Below, piece by piece: positions 17,732-26,260 of a DNA stretch of 64,000 nucleotides. The notes beneath the pieces were generated by a model, which searched no databases, was not told the origin of the DNA, and was given only the letters and a program-made list of their open reading frames with translations. Both the position numbers and the translations under genes were made by a program. The stretch's first letter is position 1; each line of letters opens with the position of its first letter. This DNA is from VAZQ01 sp963739385 (GTDB lineage: Bacteria; Pseudomonadota; Alphaproteobacteria; Rhizobiales; Xanthobacteraceae): NCBI GenBank assembly GCA_963739385.1, contig CAVUAI010000001.1, forward strand, positions 1 to 64,000, written 5' to 3'.

Positions 17732-19246
17732 ATGCGCAGGCAGATGCTTGTCCCGATTGTCTTTGCGCTTGTCCAGCTCGCGACAGCACTCTGTCCCGAT
17801 CCGGTTCGCGCACAGGCCGGGTTCGAGGATGACCGGGTCATGCTGCAGGGATTTTATTGGGAATCCTATCGGCACGGGTACCCGGAGACGTTCCCCGGCT
17901 ATGGCACGAAGCGCTGGTATCGGATCGTTGCGGAACAGGCTCCCGCAATCCGCGCCGGCCGTTTCGACCTGATCTGGCTGCCGCCCCCATCGTTCGCGGG
18001 CAGCCGCAGCGCCGGATACAATCCGAGGGAATATTTCAACCTGGGCAACAGCTACGGCGACTGGTCCGAGCACAGGTCCATGCTGACCGACCTGCTCGAC
18101 AATGGTGTGGAACCGATCGCCGACATCGTGATCAACCACCGCGACGGGTCGCAGCGCTGGGCGGATTTCAAGAATCCCGACTGGGGCACGTGGGCGATCA
18201 CGCGCGACGATGAGGCATTTGCCAACCCGGACTCCGAGGTCTTCAACACCCCCGAGAACGAAAGAGGAGCCGCGGAGCAGCGCCCGGCCGAATACGCGCA
18301 GCACGGCGGCACGACATATGGCTATGGATCGTTCCGCGACATCGATCACAGCAGCGAGCGGGTGCGGCGCGACCTGATCCGCTACCTCCTGCAACTCAAG
18401 AGCGCGGGCTACCGCGGATGGCGGTACGACATGGTCCACGGCTATCATGCGAAATGGGTAGCCGTTTACAATCGGGCCTCCAGTCCGACCTTCGCAGTCG
18501 GAGAGTACGACTGGGACAAGCCGGACGAGCAGCGGGGCTGGATCTGGCACACGGCGACAGTTCCGGGCCGGCTGGAGACGGCGAGCAGCGTGTTCGATTT
18601 CATGACCATGTTCCATCTCAAGGACAACAAGAGCAACTACGCGGCGCAGTATGAATCCGGACGCGGGATCGTCGGCGATACGACGGACGGCTACGCCTGG
18701 AAGAACAGGGCGGTCACGTTCCTCGAGAACCACGACACCGGATTCCGCACCAACGAGGACGGAACGCCGCAGCCGGGTCACGGGTCGGACAACTTCGCGA
18801 ATGGCTGGGAAGTTGAGCAGGGCTACGCCCACATTCTCACGCACCCCGGGCTGCCGACGGTCTACTGGAAGCACTACTTCGATTGGGGCCCTGACCTTGC
18901 GGACAAGATCCGCGCCCTGATCAATGCCAGGAAGGCCGCCGGCGTCCATGCCGGGAGCGTCATGCATCTGCAGGCCAATGCGCGCGCGGCCGGAGTCTAC
19001 GCCGCCCGCATCGTCGGTCGGTTCGGCGATCTCTACGTTCGCATCGGCGGCGACGACGCGGCGTGGCAGCCGTTCCATTCCGGCTATCAGAACTACCGCG
19101 AATACGCGCACGGAGCCGGCTGGACCGTCTGGGTGGGCTTACCCGGCAATCCGGCGTTTCGACAGGCGCCTCTCAAGCCGGCGCTGCCGGTTCCGGCGTA
19201 TCGGGATCCGCAGACGATCGACGTGCCCGATCAGGCGCTGAACTGA
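17732..19246 (+). CDS. Secreted alpha-amylase (GH13)
   Basis: A 504-residue glycoside hydrolase with a signal peptide (cleavage near VRAQA). The four GH13 conserved regions are present: DIVINHR, GWRYDMVHG (nucleophile Asp), FAVGEYDWD (acid/base Glu) and FLENHDTG. It should hydrolyse alpha-1,4-glucans such as starch or glycogen outside the cytoplasm. The length and the start of the mature chain (VMLQGFYWES) fit single-domain bacterial or plant-like alpha-amylases. No starch-binding module is visible at the C-terminus. It is monocistronic and converges with a binding-protein gene, with a strong hairpin between them. Confidence 0.92.
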   Translation: MRRQMLVPIVFALVQLATALCPDPVRAQAGFEDDRVMLQGFYWESYRHGYPETFPGYGTKRWYRIVAEQAPAIRAGRFDLIWLPPPSFAGSRSAGYNPREYFNLGNSYGDWSEHRSMLTDLLDNGVEPIADIVINHRDGSQRWADFKNPDWGTWAITRDDEAFANPDSEVFNTPENERGAAEQRPAEYAQHGGTTYGYGSFRDIDHSSERVRRDLIRYLLQLKSAGYRGWRYDMVHGYHAKWVAVYNRASSPTFAVGEYDWDKPDEQRGWIWHTATVPGRLETASSVFDFMTMFHLKDNKSNYAAQYESGRGIVGDTTDGYAWKNRAVTFLENHDTGFRTNEDGTPQPGHGSDNFANGWEVEQGYAHILTHPGLPTVYWKHYFDWGPDLADKIRALINARKAAGVHAGSVMHLQANARAAGVYAARIVGRFGDLYVRIGGDDAAWQPFHSGYQNYREYAHGAGWTVWVGLPGNPAFRQAPLKPALPVPAYRDPQTIDVPDQALN

Positions 19247-19264
19247 TCCCGCGGCGAGCCGCCA

Positions 19265-19296
19265 GCCGCTGCGCTTGCCGCACTATGCGCAGCGGC
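19265..19296. terminator. Perfect hairpin between convergent genes
   Basis: Arms GCCGCTGCGC and GCGCAGCGGC pair over ten bases around a 12-base loop. The hairpin sits between the stop codons of alpha-amylase (19246) and the convergent binding-protein gene (19306). There is no T run on either side, so this is a candidate bidirectional or Rho-assisted terminator, not a classical intrinsic one. Confidence 0.6.
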
Positions 19297-19305
19297 GTCT
19301 CCGCC

Positions 19306-20565
19306 TCAGTGCGGTTCGAATGGCACCTGCAGATCGGCGGATTTGTACTGCGGCGGATAGAGGATCACCGCCTTGCCGGGCTGCTTGAACTGCTCCACGT
19401 CGCTGCCCTGGACGTCGCGGTATTGAACGAGCAGGAGCCTCGGCTCGCTCCACTCGCCGCGCGCGCCGAATTTGATCTTGCCCGCCACCGTGTCGAAGGT
19501 TGCGGTTTGCATGTGCTCGGCAAGCTTGCCATCGTCCACCGATTTGGTGGCATTGATCGCGGCCTCGAGAATTTGCATCTCGGCATAGGCGTAGGGCGGG
19601 ATGTAGAGCCCGAGCGGATCCACGCCGGCCGATGCCGCGCGCTCGCGATAGCGCACCAGGAACTGCTCAACGCCCGGGAATTTCATGCTCGGTTCGGGCG
19701 CGTAGAGGTCGTAGCAGATGATATTGTTGAGGAGCGGCCCGAGCTGCGTCTTGAGCGCCGAGAATTGCAGCCCGATCATGCCGCCGCCCAGCATCCTGGC
19801 GCCCAGCTTGACCTCGTGCACCGAGCGGATGATGCCGGCGGAGTCCGGCGGATAGGACGCGATGAAGACCAGGTCGGGGTTGGTAGCTTTTATGCTGCGA
19901 ATGATGGTGCCGAACTCGACGGTGTTGGGCGGATAGGTGCGGTCGTAGACGACGCGAAGGCCGTGCTTCTTGGCGTTCTCTCTCGCGCCCTCGAGTGCCA
20001 GAACCGAGAACTCGGCGTCCGCACCGACGAGCGCCACGGTCTGCGGCTTTGGATTGAGCGCGGCGGCGAGCTCGAAATAGCCCTTCGAGAATTCGACCTT
20101 GGCATTCGGCCCGTTGGGTTGGAGCTGAAAGTAGCGGTCGTAGTTGAACTGGTCGTTGGCCGCGAGCGCAAACAGCGACAGGAACGCCTTCTTGCGTTGC
20201 ATGATCGTCGGCATGGCGGCGGCGGTCGGGACGGTGCCGTAGCCGGACAGGACGACATCGACCTTGTCGACATCGAGGAGCTTCGAGTAGATCGCGGGGA
20301 CCGCCGCCGGGCTCGACTGATCATCGTAAAAGACCAGCTCCACCTTGCGGCCGAGTAATCCGCCGCGTGCGTTCACCTCCTCGGCCCACAACTGGTAGGT
20401 GACGAGGGCCTGCTTTCCTCCCGCCGCGAGGCCGCCGGTGAGCGCCATGCCGAACCCGATCTTGATCGGCGACTGGGTGGACTGCTGTGCGAATGCCGGC
20501 AACGCGCTCAGCACACCTGCAACCAGCAAGAGCGCTCGCATCAGCGACCACGTCGACCAGTTCAT
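19306..20565 (-). CDS. Branched-chain-amino-acid-type ABC substrate-binding protein
   Basis: A 419-residue periplasmic receptor of the LivK/AmiC class (type I fold). The signal peptide ends around PAFAQQ, followed by IKIGFGMALTGGLAAGGKQ and VNARGGLLGRKVELVFYDDQS, both standard for this family. The ATG at 20565 has GGGAGG in front. The longer frame upstream has no signal peptide and is rejected. No permease or ATPase gene is adjacent, so it may feed a transporter encoded elsewhere or act in sensing. Members in this group often bind aromatic acids or amides, but nothing in the sequence decides. Confidence 0.88.
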   Translation of the reverse strand: MNWSTWSLMRALLLVAGVLSALPAFAQQSTQSPIKIGFGMALTGGLAAGGKQALVTYQLWAEEVNARGGLLGRKVELVFYDDQSSPAAVPAIYSKLLDVDKVDVVLSGYGTVPTAAAMPTIMQRKKAFLSLFALAANDQFNYDRYFQLQPNGPNAKVEFSKGYFELAAALNPKPQTVALVGADAEFSVLALEGARENAKKHGLRVVYDRTYPPNTVEFGTIIRSIKATNPDLVFIASYPPDSAGIIRSVHEVKLGARMLGGGMIGLQFSALKTQLGPLLNNIICYDLYAPEPSMKFPGVEQFLVRYRERAASAGVDPLGLYIPPYAYAEMQILEAAINATKSVDDGKLAEHMQTATFDTVAGKIKFGARGEWSEPRLLLVQYRDVQGSDVEQFKQPGKAVILYPPQYKSADLQVPFEPH

Positions 20566-20836
20566 CGGTACCTCCCGCAACACGACCTGCATGTCCGGCT
20601 GTCTGCCCAGACCTCGCGTCACGCAGGCTGACAGAAAGAGTCTCGATGCGGAAGAGGAACTTTTTACGCGGGCGCGTGCGCCGGCGTGACCGTACGCGCC
20701 ACGATCGAAACTGGTTGCGACGAGCACCCGGGCGGCCTCGGATTGATCGCGTTCGCTCGCATGATAGTCTGCCCTTGCGCGGCGGTTTTTGTCGACGCGT
20801 CACACGGCGCCAGCGAGGTTGCGAGGGAGATCGGCC

Positions 20837-21424
20837 ATGGAAACGCTGTTCAGGCGAGGGTTTTCGCGCGAAGAAATGAAAACCAGAATTGCGCGCTTCA
20901 AGGATCTCAAGGGCTCGGACGGCGGGCTTCCCGACAGCACAATGCCGGGTTGCGAGCGGACGCTGTTCAACGTCATCGGCTTTCAACCGCCGGCGGGCGA
21001 GGGGGATTCCGTGACCTCGCCGGTCGGCGGGGATGCATCGCGGGCCGCCGCGATACCAATCTCGGAAGGGTTCAATCTCGGCTACTGCAAGGCGAAGCCC
21101 GGCCACGGGCCGATGATGCACAACCACGACACCAACGAGACCTTCATTCCGATGTCCGGAAAGTGGCGCTGCAGTTGGGAGAACGATCGTGGCGCCGTCG
21201 AGCATGTCGACCTCGACCCCCTCGACGTGATCTCTTTTCCGCCCGGCGCCATCCGGCGCTTCGAGAACGTGACACCGGGCGAGACCGAGAAGGAGCACAT
21301 CTTGATGTTCGTGATCGGAGGTGACGGACCGCGCGCGGAGTTCACCGACCAATCGATGCAGGAGCTCGCCACTGCCGGCGTCTGGCCAAAGGACGCTTCG
21401 GCGTCGCCCGCCGGCAAGGGCTGA
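20837..21424 (+). CDS. Cupin-domain protein
   Basis: A 195-residue protein with one central cupin barrel. The metal-site block HGPMMHNHDTNETFIPMSGKWRC gives H-x-H-x(5)-E, and the second block reads LDPLDVISFPPGAIRRFENV. A 70-residue N-terminal extension precedes the barrel and a short polar tail follows it. GAGGGAGA lies ahead of the ATG. It is alone between a binding-protein gene (divergent) and an ECF sigma factor (convergent). The substrate is unknown. Confidence 0.82.
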   Translation: METLFRRGFSREEMKTRIARFKDLKGSDGGLPDSTMPGCERTLFNVIGFQPPAGEGDSVTSPVGGDASRAAAIPISEGFNLGYCKAKPGHGPMMHNHDTNETFIPMSGKWRCSWENDRGAVEHVDLDPLDVISFPPGAIRRFENVTPGETEKEHILMFVIGGDGPRAEFTDQSMQELATAGVWPKDASASPAGKG

Positions 21425-21468
21425 GGCATGTCGCGCCGTCCGTCGGGGCTCGCACGCAACGAACGCGC

Positions 21469-22065
21469 TCACCACGCCGTTTTGATCAGATCGGCCAGCT
21501 TCCTGCGGGCGCAGAACATGCGCGTCTTCACCGTGGCTTCGGGAATTCCGACGATGTCCGCCACGTCCTTGATCGACTTGCCATGGTAATAGACCAGATC
21601 GATGACCTCGCCGTGCTCCGGCGTCAGCTTGCCCAAGCAAGCGCGGAGGATCTGATCGCGCGACTTTTTCTCGAGTGCGAGCTCGGGATCGTCGGCGGGA
21701 TCCGGGATGCGGCTCGCAATACCCTCGTCGAGCTCGGCGTCGATCCGGCGGCGCCGGGCCGAGAGGGCCTTGTTGCGGGCAATCGCCAGCAGCCAGGTCG
21801 AGACGGATGAGCGCGCCTTGAACGTCGCTGCCTGGCGCCAGACGTCGAGAAAGACTTCGCTCAGGAGGTCTTCGGCCAAGGGCTCGTCGCGCACGATCCG
21901 CACCAGCCAGCGGTAGACGGCAAGGCGATGGCGCGCGAACAGCGCGTGCATGGCGAGACGGTCGCCGGCGGCGATCCGTGCCAGGAGGATGTCGTCGCAA
22001 CATGTCGCCGCGGCGCGCGCCGGCGATCCGGCGGCTTTTGCGGTCTGGGTGAAGGCAATGGTCAT
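21469..22065 (-). CDS. ECF-type RNA polymerase sigma factor
   Basis: A 198-residue group 4 sigma-70 protein. Region 2 is visible as HRLAVYRWLVRIVRDEPLAEDLLSEVFLDVW and region 4 as VADIVGIPEATVKTRMFCARRKL. It would redirect RNA polymerase to a small regulon. No anti-sigma gene or zinc-binding anti-sigma motif is seen on either side, so the signal is unclear. The first 20 residues (TAKAAGSPARAAATCC) are unusual and Ala-rich. Confidence 0.92.
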   Translation of the reverse strand: MTIAFTQTAKAAGSPARAAATCCDDILLARIAAGDRLAMHALFARHRLAVYRWLVRIVRDEPLAEDLLSEVFLDVWRQAATFKARSSVSTWLLAIARNKALSARRRRIDAELDEGIASRIPDPADDPELALEKKSRDQILRACLGKLTPEHGEVIDLVYYHGKSIKDVADIVGIPEATVKTRMFCARRKLADLIKTAW

Positions 22066-22339
22066 GGCTGTCTCCCCTGCAGCATGCGATCGACCAAAGG
22101 ACGCCGGCGGAGGTCGCCGCCCGACAGCAGCAGCAATTTTTTCAGGACCGGACGGACATGTTCAGCGCCGCGCCCGGAGGCTGCCCTGCCACGCCGTCGC
22201 CCGATTTCAGGCATCCGAGGGGCCTGGCGGTACCGAGGTCCCTGCGCTGAGCCGATCTGTCGCAGAAACCGGCGGACACCCTTGCGCTTCTTCCCGTTGT
22301 GAGCCCGACAGCCAAGGTCAAGCCGACAGGGAGGCGGCC

Positions 22340-22483
22340 ATGCTGCAAAGGATACCGCTGCAAGAGAGTGAGGCTATCGAGAAGCTGCGAAAGTTTGACC
22401 CCGAGGTGTCCGGCTGGATTTTTTGGCCGATCATCTTTGGGTTGGCTGGGATCCTCGGACAACTGGTGATCACGATCAGATAG
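22340..22483 (+). CDS. Small single-span membrane protein
   Basis: A 47-residue open frame that starts at an ATG preceded by CAGGGAGG, one of the best ribosome binding sites in the area. The N-terminal 25 residues are charged (QESEAIEKLRKFDPEVSGW), followed by one hydrophobic span (IFWPIIFGLAGILGQLVITI) and a terminal Arg. It is divergent from the ECF sigma factor gene. The function is unknown. The strong start context and the clean amphipathic-plus-membrane layout argue that it is real. Confidence 0.55.
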   Translation: MLQRIPLQESEAIEKLRKFDPEVSGWIFWPIIFGLAGILGQLVITIR

Positions 22484-22825
22484 CGTCACCCGCGGGCGCA
22501 CCGCTTTGCCTGCGAGTGGCTCCTGTAGATAACAGAAAAAACAGGACCGGCTGAGCGGACACGCTGGCACACCGCTTTGCCTGTGAGTGGTTCCCGTGAA
22601 TAACAGGCAAAAATACAGGGCCGGCCGAGCGGCGGGGCCCGTGGAGTTTGTGAGCGCCCGATGTCGCGCGCCCGCAAAAAATCCCGGTGCGGTGTCCCGC
22701 CCGGGCTCCGTTCGCAGTTCTGCAGCCTGCGCCTTTTATATCGTAGTTACGTAACGTAGTCAAGAGGCGTTGGAGCCAGACTGGTGCGCTTGGGTGCGGG
22801 CGCGCGGGGGCGACGGGAACCGCGG
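22484..22825. other. Intergenic region with an imperfect tandem repeat
   Basis: A 342-base gap between the 47-residue gene and doxX. The left half is a two-copy repeat, listed separately. The right half contains the palindrome GTTACGTAAC at 22746-22755, possibly an operator, but no gene I can support. Confidence 0.55.
22498..22632. repeat. Two-copy imperfect tandem repeat, about 65 bases per unit
   Basis: Units 22498-22558 and 22567-22632 share ACCGCTTTGCCTG, GAGTGG, ATAACAG and CCGGC-x-GAGCGG at matching spacing, with small indels. The units are separated by eight bases. They are non-coding as far as I can see. This may be a copy of a dispersed intergenic repeat family of the host, which only a genome search would show. 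Confidence 0.65.
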
Positions 22826-23242
22826 TCAGCCGCGCCGCAACGGGATGAGCGCGCGCAACCGCGCATCGCGCAAATAGAGGCCTCCCCATGCCATGAGGCC
22901 GAGATAGAGCCCGAACAGCAGGTGGCTGAAGACCGGGCTGCCGACGCGCAGGTGGGTGGCGATGGCGCCGCCGAGATAGCCCGTGAGCAGGATTGCCCCA
23001 AGAACGGACGTGCGTGGGATGGCGTAGAGGAGCGTGCAGACAAGGGTCAGGACGCCGAGCGCACGCGCGAGGGTCGCGCTCGCCGAATATCCCAGCGGCT
23101 CCATGGTCTCGGTGACGATCGCAAGCGGGATGAGCTTGATCGCGCCGTCGAAGAGCAGGAACGCGATGAGGAGGCCGCTCAGGGTCCATCCGGCCCAGAT
23201 CGCGGCGTTCGAGGGCGGCATGGTTTCGGTACGCGTTGGCAT
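22826..23242 (-). CDS. DoxX-family membrane protein
   Basis: A 138-residue protein with four hydrophobic spans, matching the small DoxX/DoxX-like family. GLLIAFLLFDGAIKLIP and the C-terminal FGLYLGLMAWGGLYLRD are typical. The biochemical role of these proteins is not settled; links to redox stress are known for some. The ATG at 23242 has GGAG seven bases upstream. It lies 77 bases downstream of the ECF42-type sigma factor. DoxX-like genes are frequent members of such loci, so it may be in that operon. Confidence 0.85.
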   Translation of the reverse strand: MPTRTETMPPSNAAIWAGWTLSGLLIAFLLFDGAIKLIPLAIVTETMEPLGYSASATLARALGVLTLVCTLLYAIPRTSVLGAILLTGYLGGAIATHLRVGSPVFSHLLFGLYLGLMAWGGLYLRDARLRALIPLRRG

Positions 23243-23319
23243 GGCAGGCTCCGATAGGGGGTGTGCTGACCCAAGGACGAATGGAATGTTGTCGACCCGA
23301 CGGCGGCTTTTTTTTCGGC

Positions 23320-24594
23320 TCAGCGGGCGTTCTGTGCGCTGACCGGCGGCGAACTGTCGTGCATGAGCCGGTCGAGTTGCGTGCGGATGTGAGCGGCCTG
23401 CGCCGGCGTGTTGGCGAGCGCAATGGCCTGGTCGAAGGCCTCGCGGGCCTCTTTCGCGCGGTTGAGCTGCATGAGCATCGCGCCCTTCACGCCGAAGAAA
23501 TAGAAGTATCCGGATAGCTGCGCGGCGAGCGGTTCGATCATGGCGAGCGCCGCGGCCGGACCGTGCACCTTCGCTACCGCGACCGCGCGGTTGAGCGTGA
23601 CCACCGGCGATGGCTGCAGCCGTTCGAGCGTTGCATAGAGCAGGTCGATCTGCGCCCAATCGGTGTCCGCCGCCCGCATCGCGCGCGCGTGCAACGCCGC
23701 GATCGCTGCCTGCACCTGATACGCGCCCGGCCGCCTGTGCCGCATCGCCTTGTCGATGAGGGCAAAGCCCTCGGCGATCATCTTGCGGTCCCACAGGCTG
23801 CGGTCCTGGTCCTCCAGCAGCACGATCTCGCCATCGGCGTCGAGCCGCGCCGCCGTGCGCGCATGCTGCAGCAGGAGAAGGGCGGTGAGGCCCATGACTT
23901 CCGGTTCGGCCTGGAACAGGCGCAACAGCAGCCGGGCGAGCCTTATCGCCTCGTCGCACAGCGGTGCGCGCACATGCGCGGCGCCTCCGCTCGCGGAATA
24001 ACCCTCGTTGAACAGGAGGTAGATCATGGCCGCCACCGCGGCGAGGCGTTCGGCGCGCTCCGCTGCGCCCGGCGTCTGGAACGGCACCGCCGCCTGCGCG
24101 ACCCGCCGCTTCGCCCGGGTAATGCGCTGCTCCATGGCTGCCTCGCCCACCAGGAACGCGCGCGCGATCTCCTTGACCGAAAGGCCTGATACGACGCGCA
24201 ACGCGAGCGCGATCTGCTGGGTTGCCGGCAGATCGGGGTGACAGCAGATGAACAGCAGGCGCAGGATGTCGTCGCGATAATCTCCGTCGTCGAGACGCTC
24301 GACCACTGCGACCTCGGCGTCGTCCAGATCCGAGACGAGCTCATCGGCAGGCAACGGCTCGTGCTTGCGTCGTCGTCGCGTGGCATCGATGGCGACGTTA
24401 CGTCCAACGAGAATGAGCCAGGCGGCTGCATCGCGCGGCGGACCGTTCTGCGGCCAAGCCTTGAGCGCCCGCAGGCAGGCCTCCTGAAACGCCTCTTCAG
24501 CCGTGTCCAGGTCGCGGAAATAGCGCAGCAGTGCCGCGACCGCCTGCGGGCGGGCGGAGGTCAGCGTCGCATCGATCCATCCGATCTCCGTCAC
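23320..24594 (-). CDS. ECF42-type RNA polymerase sigma factor with C-terminal extension
   Basis: A 424-residue ECF sigma factor, more than twice the usual length. Regions 2 and 4 occupy about the first 170 residues (DLDTAEEAFQEACLRALKAW; LSVKEIARAFLVGEAAMEQRITRAKRRV). The rest is a helical SnoaL-free extension with a GPAAALAMIEPLA-type repeat pattern, as in the ECF42 group (DUF6596 plus TPR-like segment). In that group the extension replaces an anti-sigma factor. The start overlaps the stop of the DGPF-family gene by four bases (ATGA), the conserved ECF42 arrangement. The regulon usually includes DGPF proteins and often DoxX-like or oxidative-stress genes. Confidence 0.9.
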   Translation of the reverse strand: MTEIGWIDATLTSARPQAVAALLRYFRDLDTAEEAFQEACLRALKAWPQNGPPRDAAAWLILVGRNVAIDATRRRRKHEPLPADELVSDLDDAEVAVVERLDDGDYRDDILRLLFICCHPDLPATQQIALALRVVSGLSVKEIARAFLVGEAAMEQRITRAKRRVAQAAVPFQTPGAAERAERLAAVAAMIYLLFNEGYSASGGAAHVRAPLCDEAIRLARLLLRLFQAEPEVMGLTALLLLQHARTAARLDADGEIVLLEDQDRSLWDRKMIAEGFALIDKAMRHRRPGAYQVQAAIAALHARAMRAADTDWAQIDLLYATLERLQPSPVVTLNRAVAVAKVHGPAAALAMIEPLAAQLSGYFYFFGVKGAMLMQLNRAKEAREAFDQAIALANTPAQAAHIRTQLDRLMHDSSPPVSAQNAR

Positions 24595-24962
24595 GTCGCC
24601 GTGCTCCCGGGCTGGAAGTAGGCGATGGGCCGGATCTCGTAGGCACCTCCGGGGTTGGCGCGGGCGAGCTCATGCGCGAACTGGATGACCTCGTCGAGCG
24701 TCGCGCAGTCGACGACGTAGAAGCCGAGCAGCTGCTCCTTGGTCTCGGCGAAGGGGCCGTCGATCACCAGCGGAGGGTCCTGGTCCTTCCGCAGCGTGGT
24801 GGCGGCGGTCGTTGGCATCAGGCGGGCGACCGGTCCGAGCTTGCCGGCTTTGGCCAGCGGACCATGCACGGCGGCGAGCTTGGCCATGACCGCCGCGTCT
24901 TCCTCCTTGGACCACGCGCAGACGACGTCCTCCGAATGGTAGCATAGTATGGCATACTGCAT
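24591..24962 (-). CDS. DGPF/YCII-related protein, ECF42 partner
   Basis: A 123-residue ferredoxin-like-fold protein of the YCII-related (DGPF) family. The eponymous DGPF motif is present in VIDGPFAETKEQLLGFYVVD. MQYAILCYHSED is the typical start. The ATG at 24962 has GGGGAG seven bases upstream; an alternative start eight codons earlier lacks that support. Such genes are the hallmark neighbours and targets of ECF42 sigma factors. The molecular activity is unknown. Confidence 0.9.
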   Translation of the reverse strand: MQYAILCYHSEDVVCAWSKEEDAAVMAKLAAVHGPLAKAGKLGPVARLMPTTAATTLRKDQDPPLVIDGPFAETKEQLLGFYVVDCATLDEVIQFAHELARANPGGAYEIRPIAYFQPGSTAT

Positions 24963-25257
24963 GTCGATCTCCCCGCAAGTGCCCACGCTCTCTCAAGGAC
25001 GTACCAGCCCGGCCGATCCCGACAACGGCACACGGATCGGCGAAGAAAAAAAGTGTCGCCGGCAATGCGGCGCGCAACAACGCGGTCTCTATGGCTCATC
25101 TGCGGCGTCAGCAGAAAAAAGCGCCTTGCCCGTGTTTTGGCCCGGTTTGCGGACCCTGCGGCATTTCGGACGCAACTCCGCGCCACACGGTCTCCAGGCT
25201 GTTCCGGCGTGCTAGCGTACCGCACAAACAGCCGGCCAAAGTGACGGGAGGAATGGA

Positions 25258-26247
25258 ATGAGCAAGATTGCGCGCCGTGAGTTCATGACGGGCGCAGCCG
25301 CCGCCACCCTGGTCATCGGCGCGAGCCGCGCGGGCGCGCAGGGTACAGGCGATGCCGGTTGGCCGAATCGGCCGGTGCGCTTCATCGTGCCGCTAGCGCC
25401 CGGCGGCGCCATCGATTTCATCGCCCGTGCGGTCGGCGAGGTCATGTCGCGTTCCGTGGGTCAGCAGGTCGTGGTCGAGAACCGCACCGGTGCCGGCGGC
25501 ACGCTCGGCATGGACATGGCGCTCAAGAGCCCGCCCGACGGCTACACCGTCCTCATCACCAATGACAACGCGGCGAGCGCGCCGCATGTGATGCGCCTGA
25601 GCTACGACTACACCAAGGAGTTGCTGCCGGTGATCCATCTCGCCCGGCAGCCGCAGATCCTGGCCGCCCATCCCGCGCTCGGCGTGAACTCGGTTGCCGA
25701 GCTCGTCGATTACGCGAAGGCCAATCCGGGCCTCGGCTACGCGACCTCCGGCGTGGGCTCGAACCAGCACGTGATCGGCGAGTGGTTCGCCAGGACCGCC
25801 GGCATCAAGCTCGACCACGTGCCGTATCGCGGCGCGGGCCAAGCCATCAACGACCTGATCGCGGCGCATGTGAAGATTGCCTTCCTCGGACCCACCGCGC
25901 TTGTCCCGCATTACCGTGCGGGCAACCTGAGGCTGCTCGCGCAATCATCCGCCGCGCGCGCCCCGACGCTGCGCGAGATTCCGACACTGGAAGAGGCGGG
26001 CTACGAGGGCCTCGTGCTCGAAGCGTGGTATGCCGCATTCGTCCCACCCGGCACGCCACAGGCATTGCTCGCGCGTCTCAACGCCGAGATGGCGAAGGCG
26101 CTCGTCGATCCCGGGTTGCGCGAAAGCTTCACCAGAGGCGCGGTCGAGCCGGTCGGCGGCAGCGCGGAGCAGATGGGTGCGCTCGCGCGGGCGGATTCGG
26201 AAAAGTATGGCCGACTGGTGAAGGAACTGAGCATCGGGACGAATTAG
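25258..26247 (+). CDS. Bug-type tripartite tricarboxylate transporter receptor
   Basis: A 329-residue periplasmic receptor. The N-terminus has a twin Arg (ARREFMTGAAAATLVIG) that looks like a Tat signal, with cleavage near GAQG. Family blocks are WPNRPVRFIVPLAPGGAID, VVENRTGAGG and VPYRGAGQAINDLIAAHV. GGGAGG precedes the ATG. The AAC(3)-like gene starts 13 bases after the stop, so they are probably co-transcribed. No TctA/TctB partner is present. The ligand is unknown. Confidence 0.9.
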   Translation: MSKIARREFMTGAAAATLVIGASRAGAQGTGDAGWPNRPVRFIVPLAPGGAIDFIARAVGEVMSRSVGQQVVVENRTGAGGTLGMDMALKSPPDGYTVLITNDNAASAPHVMRLSYDYTKELLPVIHLARQPQILAAHPALGVNSVAELVDYAKANPGLGYATSGVGSNQHVIGEWFARTAGIKLDHVPYRGAGQAINDLIAAHVKIAFLGPTALVPHYRAGNLRLLAQSSAARAPTLREIPTLEEAGYEGLVLEAWYAAFVPPGTPQALLARLNAEMAKALVDPGLRESFTRGAVEPVGGSAEQMGALARADSEKYGRLVKELSIGTN

Positions 26248-26260
26248 CGCGGCTCGGGCT

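Noticed and set aside
20321..22003. A 560-residue minus-strand open frame
   Set aside because: It overlaps the ECF sigma gene and the opposite-strand cupin, is Arg-rich and has no domain; it is a GC-rich shadow.
22746..22755. GTTACGTAAC palindrome as an operator
   Set aside because: A ten-base palindrome alone, downstream of doxX and far from any promoter, is not enough to claim a binding site.
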